DNA from: Daucus carota subsp. sativus
Lineage: Eukaryota > Streptophyta > Magnoliopsida > Apiales > Apiaceae
NCBI RefSeq assembly: GCF_001625215.2
Contig: NC_030384.2
Span: 40,024,390-40,088,389, forward strand
Direction: 5' to 3'
Length of the DNA stretch: 64,000 nucleotides
Shown here: piece after piece, positions 10,992 to 22,390 of the stretch
Layout of the letters: every line of letters begins with the position of its first letter
How positions within the stretch are numbered: position 1 is the stretch's first letter
Notes under the pieces: model-generated
The model's input: the letters and a program-made list of their open reading frames with translations, nothing else
What the model was told of the DNA's origin: nothing
Database searches by the model: none
Position numbers and translations under genes: made by a program

Positions 10992-11365
10992 TTGGGTGTA
11001 TATGATTGTGCATAGACAATAATATTAGAATAAGCAGAGAACAGAGTAGAAAGATAATGTAAGAGAGAAGAGCAGAAGAAGAAGGGTTTCTGAGGAGATG
11101 AAAAGAACAGGAAATTATATTGAGAGATGAATAATAACAGAGGACGTGAAAGAAAGCAGAACAGAGGGGTTTGAGAGGGGGTTTAATGTTTTTCTTGATG
11201 CCAAAGGAACTAAATGAGTTGTTCTGACATTCTGAATCTGCTGAAGATTTTATTTTTTTTATTACCGTTTTCTACGCCTGTCTCCGTCCGGGTAGGGGTT
11301 TTTACGGGTTGGGTACTTGGGTTGGTCCATTTTACTCAAAATCCTAACACAGCCTATTTTATTTG

Positions 11366-11832
11366 ATTTTAATAAATTTTAACCATTTAAATTTTGGTAT
11401 AAATTTTTTCGATTTGGGTCGTTTAGAATTTTATTCAGCTTGGGTCGGGTTGGGTCGATTAAAATATCCTTATTAGGGTCAGCAACTTTCTTGCAGTCTA
11501 ACTTGTATAAAAAAGGAAAGCTAAAATAATAAGGGGCAAACCCTCACATCTAGGATTGTTTTCTTTTTATTGGTGTGTTCTAATTTATAATGTTGTAACG
11601 ATTTTAATAAATTTTAACCATTTAAATTTTGGTATAAATTTTTTCGATTTGGGTCGTTTAGAATTTTATTCAGCTTGGGTCGGGTTGGGTCGGTTAAAAT
11701 ACCCTTATTAGGGTCAACAACTTTCTTGCAGACTAACTTGTATAAAAAAGGAAAGCTAAAATGATAAGGGGAAACCCTCACATCTAGGATTGTTTTCTCT
11801 TTATTGGTGTGTTCTAATTTATAATGTTGTAA
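11366..11832. repeat. Tandem duplication, period 235 bp
   Basis: The block starting ATTTTAATAAATTTTAACC at 11366 is repeated from 11601 with only scattered substitutions (for example AAAATATCC versus AAAATACCC, CAGTCTAAC versus CAGACTAAC). The shared text includes TTGGGTCGGGTTGGGTCG, so the block derives from a GGGTCGGG-rich transposon-like sequence. The high similarity suggests a fairly recent unequal crossover or slippage. Confidence 0.9.
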
Positions 11833-12346
11833 TAAGTTTCAATCAATCTTTCTAAACTAGTGTCTTCTAATTTATAATGCTGTAATAAGCGTTCAAACAA
11901 TCTCCAGTGTTATGCTACAAAACAAAAAAATAAATGCATGTTTCAATAGATGCTAGGTTGTACACTACAATACATGAATCATAAATACACGTGTGTTTTC
12001 AAAATAGATAATATAAGTGTCCTATGTTCTTTATTCAAAAAAAAAAAGGTGTCTTATGTTCTATGTAAATGCTTAATTAAATGTCGAGTTGGGTTGGATC
12101 GGTTAAAAATTAAAAAACCCCTAATGCAACCCATTTAGTTTGTTTTCTATAATTTTCAACTCAATTAGTTTTCAGTTTTATTTTTTTCGGGTTGGGTTAA
12201 AGTCGGGTAGGTCGTGTTTTGAAACCCATGAACACCCTCTGCATCCGGGTCTTTCCGGTTTTTACTCTTGTCATTTTATTATTATTATTATTTAAGTGTC
12301 GAATTATATATGTTTTAGTATTATTTTATTTTGTTGCTTAACTAAA

Positions 12347-13358
12347 CTAGTTTGTAACCCGTACCATGAACGGGTTATAACATCCATAATTTTATCGTAT
12401 GTATTTTAAATTTAAGTGAAATATAAACCAAATCATATTAATCAAATTATAAAAAATTTGATGTCTGAAAAAAAACACTCGAAAGAAAAGCAAAACCCGC
12501 GGAACTAAGAAGAAGGAAAACTTCCATTCAAAAAAGTCTACCGACTAACCGAAAGTCATTCACAGATGGCCCCGGAAATTTAGCCAATAAAACTTCAATG
12601 ACTGAAAAAAAAACCTCGATGAAAGACAAAATTCCGCGGAAAGTAAGAAAATGAAGAGGGAGAGAAAAAATGAGGACAGAAAGAAAGAATCAAGCACGAA
12701 AGAATATGTCAGGCATCGAAACAAAGTCATCTAAAATGACACAATCGTTAATAAACGGTAAACATAATCGCAATACATGATCAAAAAGCCATCAACTATG
12801 GCACTCCCTCGAAAGGGGCACAAATATTAAATCAAAGAAACAACAAGTCTAGTAAATCTAGTTATAAAACGAATTATAGAATACAATAACTAGATATAAA
12901 ACCAATTACAAAGGACATATAAGACAAATACATTTAAAAGCACTAAAACAAAAGATTTCGAACTTATACCATCGCCGTGGGGTCAATTCACACGATCCTT
13001 ACCTTATCGAATATAAATATCTGTAATCACGTCTATGGTTGAAATTGAATCGCAGTCGTTTAACTCATCATTGATTCACCTCAATTGACTTATCACCAAA
13101 TCAAATTTTTGAAACTCTAAGTAGATCTAAAATCTTGGAACGGATCCGGAAAGGAGTAATATTGAAAAAACGAGAAACAAATCAAGAGAAATAAACTAAT
13201 TCGGAGCTTTTCGTCGCTGAAAATCGATGAAATCTCCGACGGTAGCAGGAGAGGAGGCTAGGGTTTTTTGAGAAGGAGAGCACTTGAATCGTATTAAAAA
13301 AGAGTAAAAAGCCAATAAAACTGACACCAGGATTTTGAAAACCACCAGGTTTACTAGA
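12347..13358 (-). mobile_element. Probable Helitron, 1.0 kb, minus orientation
   Basis: Read on the minus strand, the element begins TCTAGTAAACCTGG at 13358 after a flanking A. It ends with the hairpin AACCCGT-TCATGGT-ACGGGTT, a short spacer and CTAG (12350-12347), followed by T. A 5' TC, a 3' hairpin before CTAG, and insertion between A and T are the Helitron hallmarks. There is no Rep/helicase frame, so it is non-autonomous. Near its 5' end the minus strand carries AAAAAACCCTAGCC and a CT-rich, leader-like stretch (about 13200-13275) that may be a captured gene 5' end. Confidence 0.65.
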
Positions 13359-13423
13359 TAACGTTATGTGTTAAGGAAATCCGTATTCTACGTGTATTTT
13401 ACATCCGGATATCCGTATTCTGA

Positions 13424-13570
13424 AATCTGCAGAAGAGTTTATTACCGTTTTCTACGCGTATTTACATCCGGAGATTTCCGATTTTCATTCTTATCGTTTT
13501 AGTGTTTTAATTTAAGTGTCAAATTGTATATATTTTGATATTATTTTATTTTGTTGCTAAACTATATATA
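13424..13570. repeat. Diverged direct repeat of 11238-11290 and 12239-12346
   Basis: TTTATTACCGTTTTCTACG at 13438 recurs at about 11261. The following stretch (TCCGGAGATTTCCG, then TTTAAGTGTCAAATTGTATA, TATTATTTTATTTTGTTGCT) recurs at 12245-12346. The matching copy stops right at the Helitron border at 12347. Together these look like parts of an older duplicated or transposed segment into which the Helitron inserted. Confidence 0.6.
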
Positions 13571-13983
13571 TTATCTTACACATAAGAGTTTAAATTCTAA
13601 TAATTGTGAATATGAGTGCATATAGTATTGCTTATTTAACAAGCTAAGATATATATCTTTTTATGTGGAAATTTATTACATACATTATCCCAACGATATA
13701 AGCTCAAAACTATATAACAATATATACTTAATTTCAAAAAATTACATGTGTTACCTAAATATTGGTATTCAAATAAGCAAAGTTACCTACTCATTAACAC
13801 ATTTATAGTCAATCATGTTTTAAAAAAAATTTCAAATACACATATATAGTGTGTGATATGAAATTTATGGAAATTTCAATGTTAATTAGTGTTATAACTA
13901 TATCATGGTAAACTGTATTTTGACCGGGAGTCACATAAATCTTCTTGCACGCAACCATCAACCATGGTTACATATAAAAAATA

Positions 13984-14234
13984 CTCTCTCCGTCTCAATT
14001 TACGCGTCTGTTTTGTTTTTTGAAAAATCAAATTGACTAATTTTTGGTCAATTATTAAAAATATTCATTTATTATTTTAAGAAATATAAAATTACATATT
14101 AAAATAGAATAGATTTATTTTTCGATGATATTTTTTTAATTTTTTGTCAATTATATAATATACTAATTTGACTAGTCAAAATTAGTATATTTGACTAGTC
14201 AAAAGTCAAAAGGACATGTATATTCAGGAGAGAG
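13984..14234. mobile_element. Degraded Stowaway-like MITE
   Basis: Left end CTCTCTCCGTCTCAATTTAC after TA; right end on the opposite strand CTCTCTCCTGAATATACATG. The interior contains the paired segments TTGACTAATTTTTGGTCAA and TTGACTAGTCAAAAGTC. The ends are Stowaway-like but mutated, and the right target base pair is not perfect. Confidence 0.6.
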
Positions 14235-14891
14235 ACTAAACCTAATTTAAATATTTATCACTGATTAACAAATAAATCTTTTGATATACATAATTATTTT
14301 AAGATGACATTTTGAAAGAGACTGAGATGATATTATTTATTCCCATACACATGTTTTTTTACTTGATCAAGATTTTAAATTTAGAACCGTTTAAACTTTG
14401 TCAAAGCGTTATCTAGATTTTTATTGACCTCTTTTAGTGTTGTAAAAAATGAAAATTGGTGGAGTCCCTTCCAGTAATTAGACGGATAATTAGGGGTTAA
14501 ATTATATTATCAACCGGACTAATTAGATATATTAAAATAATATCAAAATATTTAATCTATTTAATTCAATATATTAAATAAAAAAATGTTATACTTTATT
14601 TGATTTTACAAATCAAAACATGTAGTAGGAGTCAAATTGTCAATTTCACAACTATGCCCCTCTGGTAGTCTAGTAAACACGGTAGATAAAAAAGGACAGC
14701 CTTATGGATTTATTGCCAAAATAAAGCACGAAATAAAGTCATGAACGGTAAGTTCAGAATTACCCTAAACCAAAATTATGTAATAGCACCGACAGAATCT
14801 ATATTATCTTCCTCTCCAATCAATACCATACATACAATACTTTTTTAATCTCTGCTCTGCTACCCATTTCTTTCTTCTCATCCCTCCATCC

Positions 14892-15410
14892 ATGGCAACA
14901 CAGCACCACCACCACCAGTTGCTCTTTCTAACCACCCTCTTCACTTTCCTCACTCTCTCCGCCGCTAGGCCATGCAAAACAATCATCTTCATCTCCACTT
15001 CCACTTCTTTCACTCAAAACCCCACCTTGCTCACTCTCTACTTCACCAACACCCCTCAAACCGACCCCACCAACACCTTTTCCGCTAACAACCAGTTTAC
15101 GGTGTTAAGTAACCAGTTCTCCCAAAACGTCAAGGTTTTAGAGCCGCCTCAGCTCGTTGAAAACTTCAACTCCAACTCCATACGTGATCGAACTCTCGAT
15201 ATACTGAGCATTGTGGGCGCTTTGTTGTTCGGAGTTGGATCCGGTGTGCTGACTGCCGCGATAATGTATTCAGTTTGGTCTGTGTTATTCGAGGGAAGGT
15301 TTGATTTTGGCGGGGATGAAGATGATGATCAAGAAATCAATAATTGTCTAAAGAAACTGGGATATGTTGTAGTTGATAACGGCGATATCGGAGCGAAACA
15401 GGTGGATTAG
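14892..15410 (+). CDS. Small secretory-pathway protein with one membrane segment (unknown function)
   Basis: A 172-residue intronless protein. Residues 9-25 form a hydrophobic signal peptide ending before R26-P27-C28-K29-T30. Residues about 31-100 are Ser/Thr/Asn-rich and presumably luminal or extracellular. Residues 104-133 (LDILSIVGALLFGVGSGVLT and the following AAIMYSVWSVLF) form one transmembrane helix with GxxxG spacing, followed by an acidic tail (GDEDDDQE) that would face the cytosol. This is the layout of a small plant type-I membrane protein family I cannot name. A run of histidines follows the ATG. A weak TATA (TATATTAT near 14800) and a CT-rich leader lie upstream. The ORF has plant-like codon use and a clean stop. 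Confidence 0.75.
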   Translation: MATQHHHHQLLFLTTLFTFLTLSAARPCKTIIFISTSTSFTQNPTLLTLYFTNTPQTDPTNTFSANNQFTVLSNQFSQNVKVLEPPQLVENFNSNSIRDRTLDILSIVGALLFGVGSGVLTAAIMYSVWSVLFEGRFDFGGDEDDDQEINNCLKKLGYVVVDNGDIGAKQVD

Positions 15411-16669
15411 GATCGGGGAACGGGGGATTTGATGGCGGATTGGAGGTTGTAATTGTAAGCAGTACTGTATCTTTGCTGTTTATTGCTGTTTAAAATGTTG
15501 TACATTTGTTTTCATCAAGATTGGATTATGTTTCTGAAAGCTTATTTATTTAGTACACTTGTGATTGTAAATCGATACTGTATTGCTTATTTTGATTCTT
15601 TCGAAGGTATTTCAAAAGAATTCTTCAGCATTCTCTTGCATGGCGTGTAAATTAGTCTAATTAGATAATGGTTGCACAAAGATTACGGAGAGATGATTTT
15701 TTGATCAATCTTCATTCGAAAATAGGGCAGGAAATTTGAAACAGAGCACTATTTTTCCCCTTACCTTGGGGGCCTGTGGCGACGCACCGTTGTTGCTAAA
15801 ATAGGAGAGTAATCGTGCATTATTTTTTGTGTCGGAACATCAAAATTTTTGATTATTTAATTTAAATTTTAATTTAATATTTTCGTCAATTAAATTTGAT
15901 TTGTGTTTTTTGCTATGCTACCGCAAACAGTCACTTTGAAAGAACCAAGACACTGGGTAAATATTTTACATGATTGCTTCCCCTGCATCTTCTGTAGAGC
16001 TCAACAGTATGTGATTATCATTACCAATCTCCTGCTTGACGATTATCGATAAGATATAAATGAAATACTCTAAAATATAAATTACTAAGAAATGAACGGT
16101 GACGGACACAATAGAAAATAGTGACGAAAAAGCTTCAATCAAGAGGTGTGGGTGAAGGTGGACATATATTAGAGATTCAACTTAACATATCGAAAAAAAT
16201 TCGTCTCAGCCTGCAGAGGCATAATCGCCCGATGATTTGTTCCCACGGGATAATCCTGTGAGTTCACCAGGTGCATAATGCGAACCTTGATCAAGTCAAA
16301 TAAGCTAATAAACCAACTGCCGATCTCGTTGGCCAGTGAACCAATAGAGCTCGTAAACTTGACGCTCGGCCCCATATGGAAATGGCCCATTAAAAGGACA
16401 TCTCCAAGTTTAATGTAGTTGAGTTACTAATGATGTTTCTTTTCCTTCGGAAGCAATTATTTGCACTCAACAAGGCATGCATTTTTACTATACTATTCTC
16501 TGTATACATGTATTTTACATTGTTTAGTAAAATTACAATAACTTTTGCAATATTAAATTGTCTATTTTAAATTTAAAAGTTGTCATCATGATTATTATAA
16601 TAATTACTATTGTCAACTTGTTTCTACGAGGTTGCAGCCAACTTGCTAACCTGTTTTTTTCTATCACAA
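15411..16669. other. Intergenic, no gene seen
   Basis: The 3' flank of the small membrane-protein gene, then AT-rich unique sequence. The 73-residue open frame at 16169-16390 (-) shows no recognisable domain and is probably chance or a decayed fragment. Confidence 0.5.
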
Positions 16670-17907
16670 TCAATATACTTATATAAAAGAGAAGCGAGGG
16701 GCGTGGCGCCTCTCACATCGCTCCGTTCTATTTTTCTAATTTTCTGAAATTTTTGGATGAAAAATATCAAAAATTAGAACTACCCTTTTGAGTTCCGGGT
16801 TCAGAATCTGATTTTGTTTCAGATTATTTATGAAATACAGTAGCTTGAAAGTTTTAATCTGATTTTGTTTCTATATAAAGGAGAAGCGATAGAACAACCT
16901 TTTTTAGTTTCGGATATATTAGAAGCAAGTTTCAAAATCTGATTTTGTTTCAGATTATTTATGGAATATAACAGCTTGAAAGTTTTAATCTGATTTTGAT
17001 TCAGATTATTTAATTATGGGAAAGAGTAGCACACAAGCCTCTCTGCACCTATAAATATCCCTATAGGTTGTAGGGTTTTGGATCATCTAAACACAACATA
17101 CTCTCTCTCAATACCACAACCCTGCATCTCTATGGTGATAGTTCTCTTGCTCGATTTCTAGCTCGGTGGTGCCGTTCTTCTGCAACGATAAGTGAAGGTT
17201 GTTTATACGGTATTAAAAAAAAATTGTTGCAAGCAAAGGTATAGACCGATATGTGGGAGTCGACAAATCTAAACACGAGAGAAGAATATAGTCTTGACAT
17301 GATATTGATGGATGATATCAATAAATTAACTATTAGTGATGTATGTTTGTTGGTTATTCTTTTATAATATTTGTTTTGTTAATCAGACATGTTTGTTGTT
17401 AATTTTCATATGATTTACTTTGTATACAAGATAATATTATTCATGCATTATCTGTTTGTTCCGTTCAAACAACTTTTAAGTGAAAGTTGTTTATACAGTA
17501 TTAAAAATTAAAGGTTGTTACACATAAGAGTAGTTATAGACCGCTATCTCACGGATTTAAGTTAGATGTTTTTGGATCAATCCAAAAAAATTGGAGGAAG
17601 GTGACAATGTAAGAGAACTTGATTACTTTTCAAAAAAAAAAAAGCGCAAATAAAATTAAGATTCATCATGTTTTAAATTGTTAATTACGTGTAGAAATTT
17701 ATTTTCATTTTTTCACCATGAATTATAATCCAATTTCACAATTTTATATATTAGTATTGGTATTACATCAAGATTTTTATAATATAAAATTTATTTTATC
17801 CTACAAATATTAAAGACAGCCACAAAATTATTATACTCTACAAATATTAATATTAAATCATTAATATAATTTTAATAGGCCGCCGCAACGCGCGGCTTAT
17901 CAACTAG
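16670..17907 (+). mobile_element. Non-autonomous Helitron, 1238 bp (copy 3 of family)
   Basis: It begins TCAATATACTTATATAAAAG after an A. It ends with the hairpin GCCGC-CGCAACGC-GCGGC, then TTATCAA, then CTAG at 17904-17907, followed by T. The segment GAAGCGAGGGGCGTGGCGCC near the 5' end and the 3' hairpin are shared with the elements at 42404-45138. The interior holds direct repeats of CAGATTATTTATGGAATA-type text and, at 17049-17061, a TATA-like CTATAAATATCCC followed by a CT-rich leader and ATG. That block is conserved in all three copies, so it may be the element's own promoter. No helicase frame is present. Confidence 0.88.
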
Positions 17908-18029
17908 TTCATAATAGGGATGTTAAGCTACGCTGGTAACGTTTTCTTTTTGGGACTGATCAATACTCCTGCGTCTTGTTAGTAAAGGTAGAAGTTCTAC
18001 GACTCGCAGTATATAAAATTGTGGCTTCA

Positions 18030-18405
18030 GAGCATCTCTGAGAACTAGTTTTATAATGTTCATCCTATAATAGAATTCGATTAATGCTGTATGGCACGTC
18101 AAACATATTCTAATTTTTTAAGGTAGCGAATACCTACTTCATTCCTCAATTTTTAAGAATGAAAATCATTATTCATCTTATTTTCTAGCATTATAATATC
18201 AATGCTCTTCTTTTTATTCACAATTTCCCTCTTCTCTTTCACAATAATTTCTCCTTAATGGATTTTGAATTCAATTATTATGATAAGAAAATACAAAATC
18301 TGATTATTATTTAAATTATCATTCAAAATGAAAATTTATTTCATTAAAAATAATTTTTTATCATAATAATTAAAAAATCTCAATGAGACCCTCCTAAAGA
18401 TGCTC
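18030..18405. mobile_element. Tourist-like MITE, about 376 bp
   Basis: Ends GAGCATCTCTGAGAA and, on the other strand, GAGCATCTTTAGGAGG resemble plant Tourist/PIF-Harbinger termini. The flanking trinucleotides are TCA and TTA, an imperfect target duplication. The interior is AT-rich and has no frame. Confidence 0.6.
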
Positions 18406-18640
18406 TTAAAAAGGTACAAAACCAGGGAGGCATTGAAAAAATGTGACCGTCACTCGAGAAAACGCAATCACACAGTTCCGGATTTAATACCGTAGAAGGA
18501 CACATCTATCTACTTATTTTACTTATTAATATCCTCCATGAAAAAAGTCAGGTTTCCGGAATGGACCAAAAGTGCTTCTCAAATCTCAGATTCTCAGTTA
18601 TCGCTAAAAGACTGAATGAATGTTGCTAGTTGATTTATTA

Positions 18641-19015
18641 GAGCAAGTCCAAGAGTGCCCTATATTGATGTCCTAAATCAAAATTTAAGGCATGTGAAAC
18701 AAATCAATGCTCCAACAATGTCCTAGTGTTACCCTAAAACACTAGGACATGTAACAAGTGCCTTATTTTTGAGGCACCATTTTGTATGCCCTATCAATAA
18801 AAAAATAGTTTTTTACCATTCCACTACATCTCTCTCCTCCCTCCTTTTCATTTCTTTCCAATAACAATTTCAATATATATTATTATTTTAATAATAAGGC
18901 ACAATAATAGGGCATGTTGTTGGAGTTGATACATTGAGATGATGTCCTAAATCACTAGGACACTATATTTTATAATATTTATAAGGCATTTGCTAGGACA
19001 CTGTTGGACTTGCTC
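18641..19015. mobile_element. Tourist MITE (PIF/Harbinger), 375 bp
   Basis: Terminal inverted repeats GAGCAAGTCCAA and TTGGACTTGCTC, flanked by TTA at 18638-18640 and 19016-19018. The interior repeats TGTCCTAAATCA and ACTAGGACA in both orientations. This is a canonical Tourist layout and is non-autonomous. Confidence 0.9.
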
Positions 19016-19364
19016 TTAGATATTATTATTTTAAATCATCTTTCTTCTGCTGTATGATTTTTTTTAAAAATAAATACTTAAACTTATATATCTTAAATTT
19101 GTTGGAAACAGGCAATAAAAAAAATAAACACTCCATTTGAACTGTTAATCGATCATACGATTTAATTTATGAGTAATGTTTAGAATTCGAAGTAATCCTT
19201 AAATAATGTGGCGTTGATGATTTATTAGTGAGTAAATTACTAGGGTGTGACTATTTTTGATAGTCGGAATCGAATGTCAACCACATTTATGTTATTTTTA
19301 AAATACAGTCATATAATTTTGTAAATCAGTGTAAACTGTAGCCACATATATGTAATGGGTCCAA

Positions 19365-19647
19365 GTCCCTGGCATATGTATGTCAGGGACCGCTTATCCA
19401 ACCTACAGCTTTCTGTGCGTTAGATGAATATCCAGCGGTCAGGATTATAACAAAAGTTTAATATGTTCAGCGCTCTTTAACCGCTGGACGGGGAAAATCA
19501 CTCCGTCCACCGGTTAAAAGCGTTGGAAAGAACTTATCCGACGCTAAAAAATCATTAGACGCTAGGTTATAATCCTGATCGCTAAATATGCATCCAAAAG
19601 CTGTAAACTTGTGTGCTGCGTAATTCTGGCATACATATGCCCGGGAA
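19365..19647. repeat. Foldback (long imperfect hairpin) element
   Basis: The left arm (19365-19450, AGTCCCTGGCATATGTATG through CAGGATTATAAC) pairs with the right arm (19566-19647, GTTATAATCCTG through GGCATACATATGCC). Between them an inner pair (CTTTAACCGCTGGACGG and CCGTCCACCGGTTAAAAG) continues the stem. The transcript would fold almost completely on itself. TGAGTAATGTTT-like text at 19170 and its complement at 19658 may be the true outer ends. Confidence 0.7.
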
Positions 19648-20395
19648 TACATAATTAAACATTACTCACAATACACTATATTTTAGTTAAGAAAAGTATT
19701 TTTACAAAAACATGTTATATGATATTTAATACGAATATATAATACTTCGAAGGCGAAGAGTAATGAAAAGAGGATAAGTGTGTTTAAGAAAAGGAGAGGA
19801 GACGGAGGCGACGTTAGATTTGATGGAAGCGAGCTCCTTCAATTTTCTCAATTTTTTGACTACATTAAAATTGGATTTGGTTGCTGTTAGATCGGTCTCC
19901 GCAAGGATACTCGTCGACTTTTACACCCAGTTACAATTTATTATGTAATTAAATAAAATTTTAATTAATTTTTTCAAAGTTGTTTTTGTGAATATAAGTG
20001 ATAACGGTTGTAAATATGATTGAAAATACAACTTTCGTATTTTTATAAAAAGTTTATTTGTTTTGTATTTTTATATTATTTTTTAAAAATTGTAATATAT
20101 TGCAAAAAAATTTAAAAGACTTGGAATTACTTGAAAAAAATCTTATAATTAAATTCTTTACCGCAAATTATATCGTTAACCTCTAATTATCTGATACTCC
20201 TTCCGTCTCATAATACTTGTTCTGTTTCTCTTTATCACGTTTGCCAACAAACACTTTTGATCATCAATATCCTTAATTTCGTATTAATATTAGATTTAAA
20301 AACTTCACCGTATTGAAGTACCCGTAAATACGAATTTAACAAGATCATTCATGAATATATTTAATTTTATAAAATAGATGTAAATTAGCAATATA

Positions 20396-20634
20396 CTCCC
20401 TCCGTATCTTTTTAGTTGTCACATTTGGTTTTGTGTCGGTAAAATTGACTGGAATTTATTAATATTTCATCAATTGGAAAAATAAAAAAATGTCATCGGA
20501 AATAATTTTTAATCTACTTTAACATGTAATTTTCAGTTTTTTAAAATAATGAGTGACTTATAATCTTTGGTCAAATTTTAGTTACTTTGACCAACAAAAA
20601 TAGAAATGTGATAATTAAAAAGGGACGGAGAGAG
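20396..20634. mobile_element. Stowaway MITE, 239 bp
   Basis: Ends CTCCCTCCGTATCTTTTTAG and, reversed, CTCTCTCCGTCCCTTTTTAA, both followed by a matching (A/G)TTGTCACATTT-type extension. TA is present on both sides (20394-20395 and 20635-20636). It lies just left of the Mutator-like element at 20653. Confidence 0.85.
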
Positions 20635-20652
20635 TATCTTAATGAATAATTC

Positions 20653-21794
20653 GAGTTATTAACCAAAAAACCCAACTAACTTGTCATTTTTTTGCCAAAA
20701 AACCTATGAACTTTTTTTTCACCAATAACCCCAATAAACTTTATTAAATCTTTGAAAAACATTTAACTAGAGTTACTTATAGCTGTTGTGGACTAACCAT
20801 GATCATCACATATCCTATGTGGTAAATTGATTACAATTAATCAAATAAAATAACCGAAAAATCAGCACCCACTAAAATAAGCTTTAAGATGGTTGATCAG
20901 CTGCTCATTAAGACAGGGAAGTAATAGCCTCTCATTCAGACAATGAACAGACTTGAGAACTGCTCTGCCGTCATAGTTATTACGATTGAAGGCTCTGAGG
21001 CATCTCATCCACCTCGTTTCTACGTGGTTGATTTTCTATGTAGAAAAAATGTATCTTATGGTGTATATTAATGTGTGAAATCCTTGCTTAGCTACTCGAG
21101 CATACACAGTTAACCAAGTTTTAGGTGCAGCCGCGCAACACATCAAACAGCAGAATGGGAACTCCCAATTGAGTAAGACATATTTTAACCACTTAGTACA
21201 AACAATCCACCAAAATACAAACAAATTACTCAACTATATACTCTGTCCAATCAATAGTCCCGAGCAACTCCAAACAAACACCCCCGAAAACTCTATAAAA
21301 ATTAGTCGCGTGAGACACCCCAACAAAACCTGTGAACTCAGGAAAACATAAAAAGCTGTTCTATCTCCTGAATTTTGTATTGAATGGAGTCAGAAATAAC
21401 ACCCCATCTGCTAATCTTTTCGCATACCATCTGATTACGTCAAAATGATAACCCCATTAATTTATTTCGAACATCAACTCAGCCTCTATAATAATCTGGC
21501 AATATCACACATCTTCACTTGTTTTCATTTTAATTTTTAAATTTAAACCTACAAATATCATATTATAAATTATTCCTGTAAATGACTAGGCGCTATGTGG
21601 CACACACGTGTATAAAAAGATACAAATCAAGGAAAGATAAATGACAAGTCACATTGGTAGATTTAACCATGGTTTATTTTGTATTTATTTTTATACTTTT
21701 AATAAAGTTTATTGGGGTTGTTAAAGAAAACAGAAGTTTAAAGGTTTTTTTGCAAAAATTTGACAAGTTGATTGGGTTTTTTGGTTAATAACTC
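20653..21794. mobile_element. Mutator-like element, 1142 bp, possible Pack-MULE
   Basis: A perfect 9-bp target duplication, GAATAATTC, is at 20644-20652 and 21795-21803. Terminal inverted repeats start GAGTTATTAACCAAAAAACC on both ends and stay similar for about 60-100 bases. Nine-base duplications are diagnostic of the Mutator superfamily. There is no transposase. The interior (about 20870-21180) is less AT-rich and, on the minus strand, has an uninterrupted protein-like frame after a possible acceptor near 21040 (RWMRCLRAFNRNNYDG and onward to a stop near 20865). It may be a captured exon; I do not recognise the protein. Confidence 0.85.
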
Positions 21795-22390
21795 GAATAA
21801 TTCGGACATATCAAACTAGAGAGAAGTAATAGGAAACGAAGCAAGAGTATAAATTTATCGGGAAATTAGGAAAGAAGAGAGGGTGAAATATAGGCGCAAA
21901 CCCTAAAAAAAGATGTTTATAGAAACAATAGTTAAAGATGGTGGAATAGGCAATATAAAAATATTGAAGGTCCGTACTGGTCTGACAACGACCACTGAAG
22001 TATGGTAGCACATGCGTTGGTGTCATATCTTCTTACAACCATAATCAACGGTCAAGATCCTCAGGTACGGCCTTCCCTTTACGGTCTCGATTCCTCACAC
22101 TCTCTCTCCGCTCTTATAGTGAGAGAATAAAGTAGCTTGTAGTAAATATCCTATACCTATACTTACATTCATACAGAGAAAACAACAGTACCTACTACTA
22201 CTTCACTTCCATCTCTCTCACCTCTCTCTCAGGTCCCCTATACATACACACAACTTCAAGTACAATACTCTCTTCCCCTCTCTCTCTGTATCTAACCACA
22301 CATATATATGTTTTAAATATCTCAGCGACAGCGATTGGCCACTAAAAGCCTTTCTTTCCTTCTCGCTTTGAGCTTCTCTCAGTCTCAGAT

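Noticed and set aside
17130-17321. Minus-strand frame of 63 codons (and the similar one at 44202-44432)
   Set aside because: Both are the same internal Helitron sequence in opposite orientation; similarity reflects the element, not a conserved protein.
20200-20395. Possible further Stowaway starting CTCCTTCCGTCTCATAATAC
   Set aside because: One end is visible but no matching right end or second TA border was found, so it may be a solo remnant.
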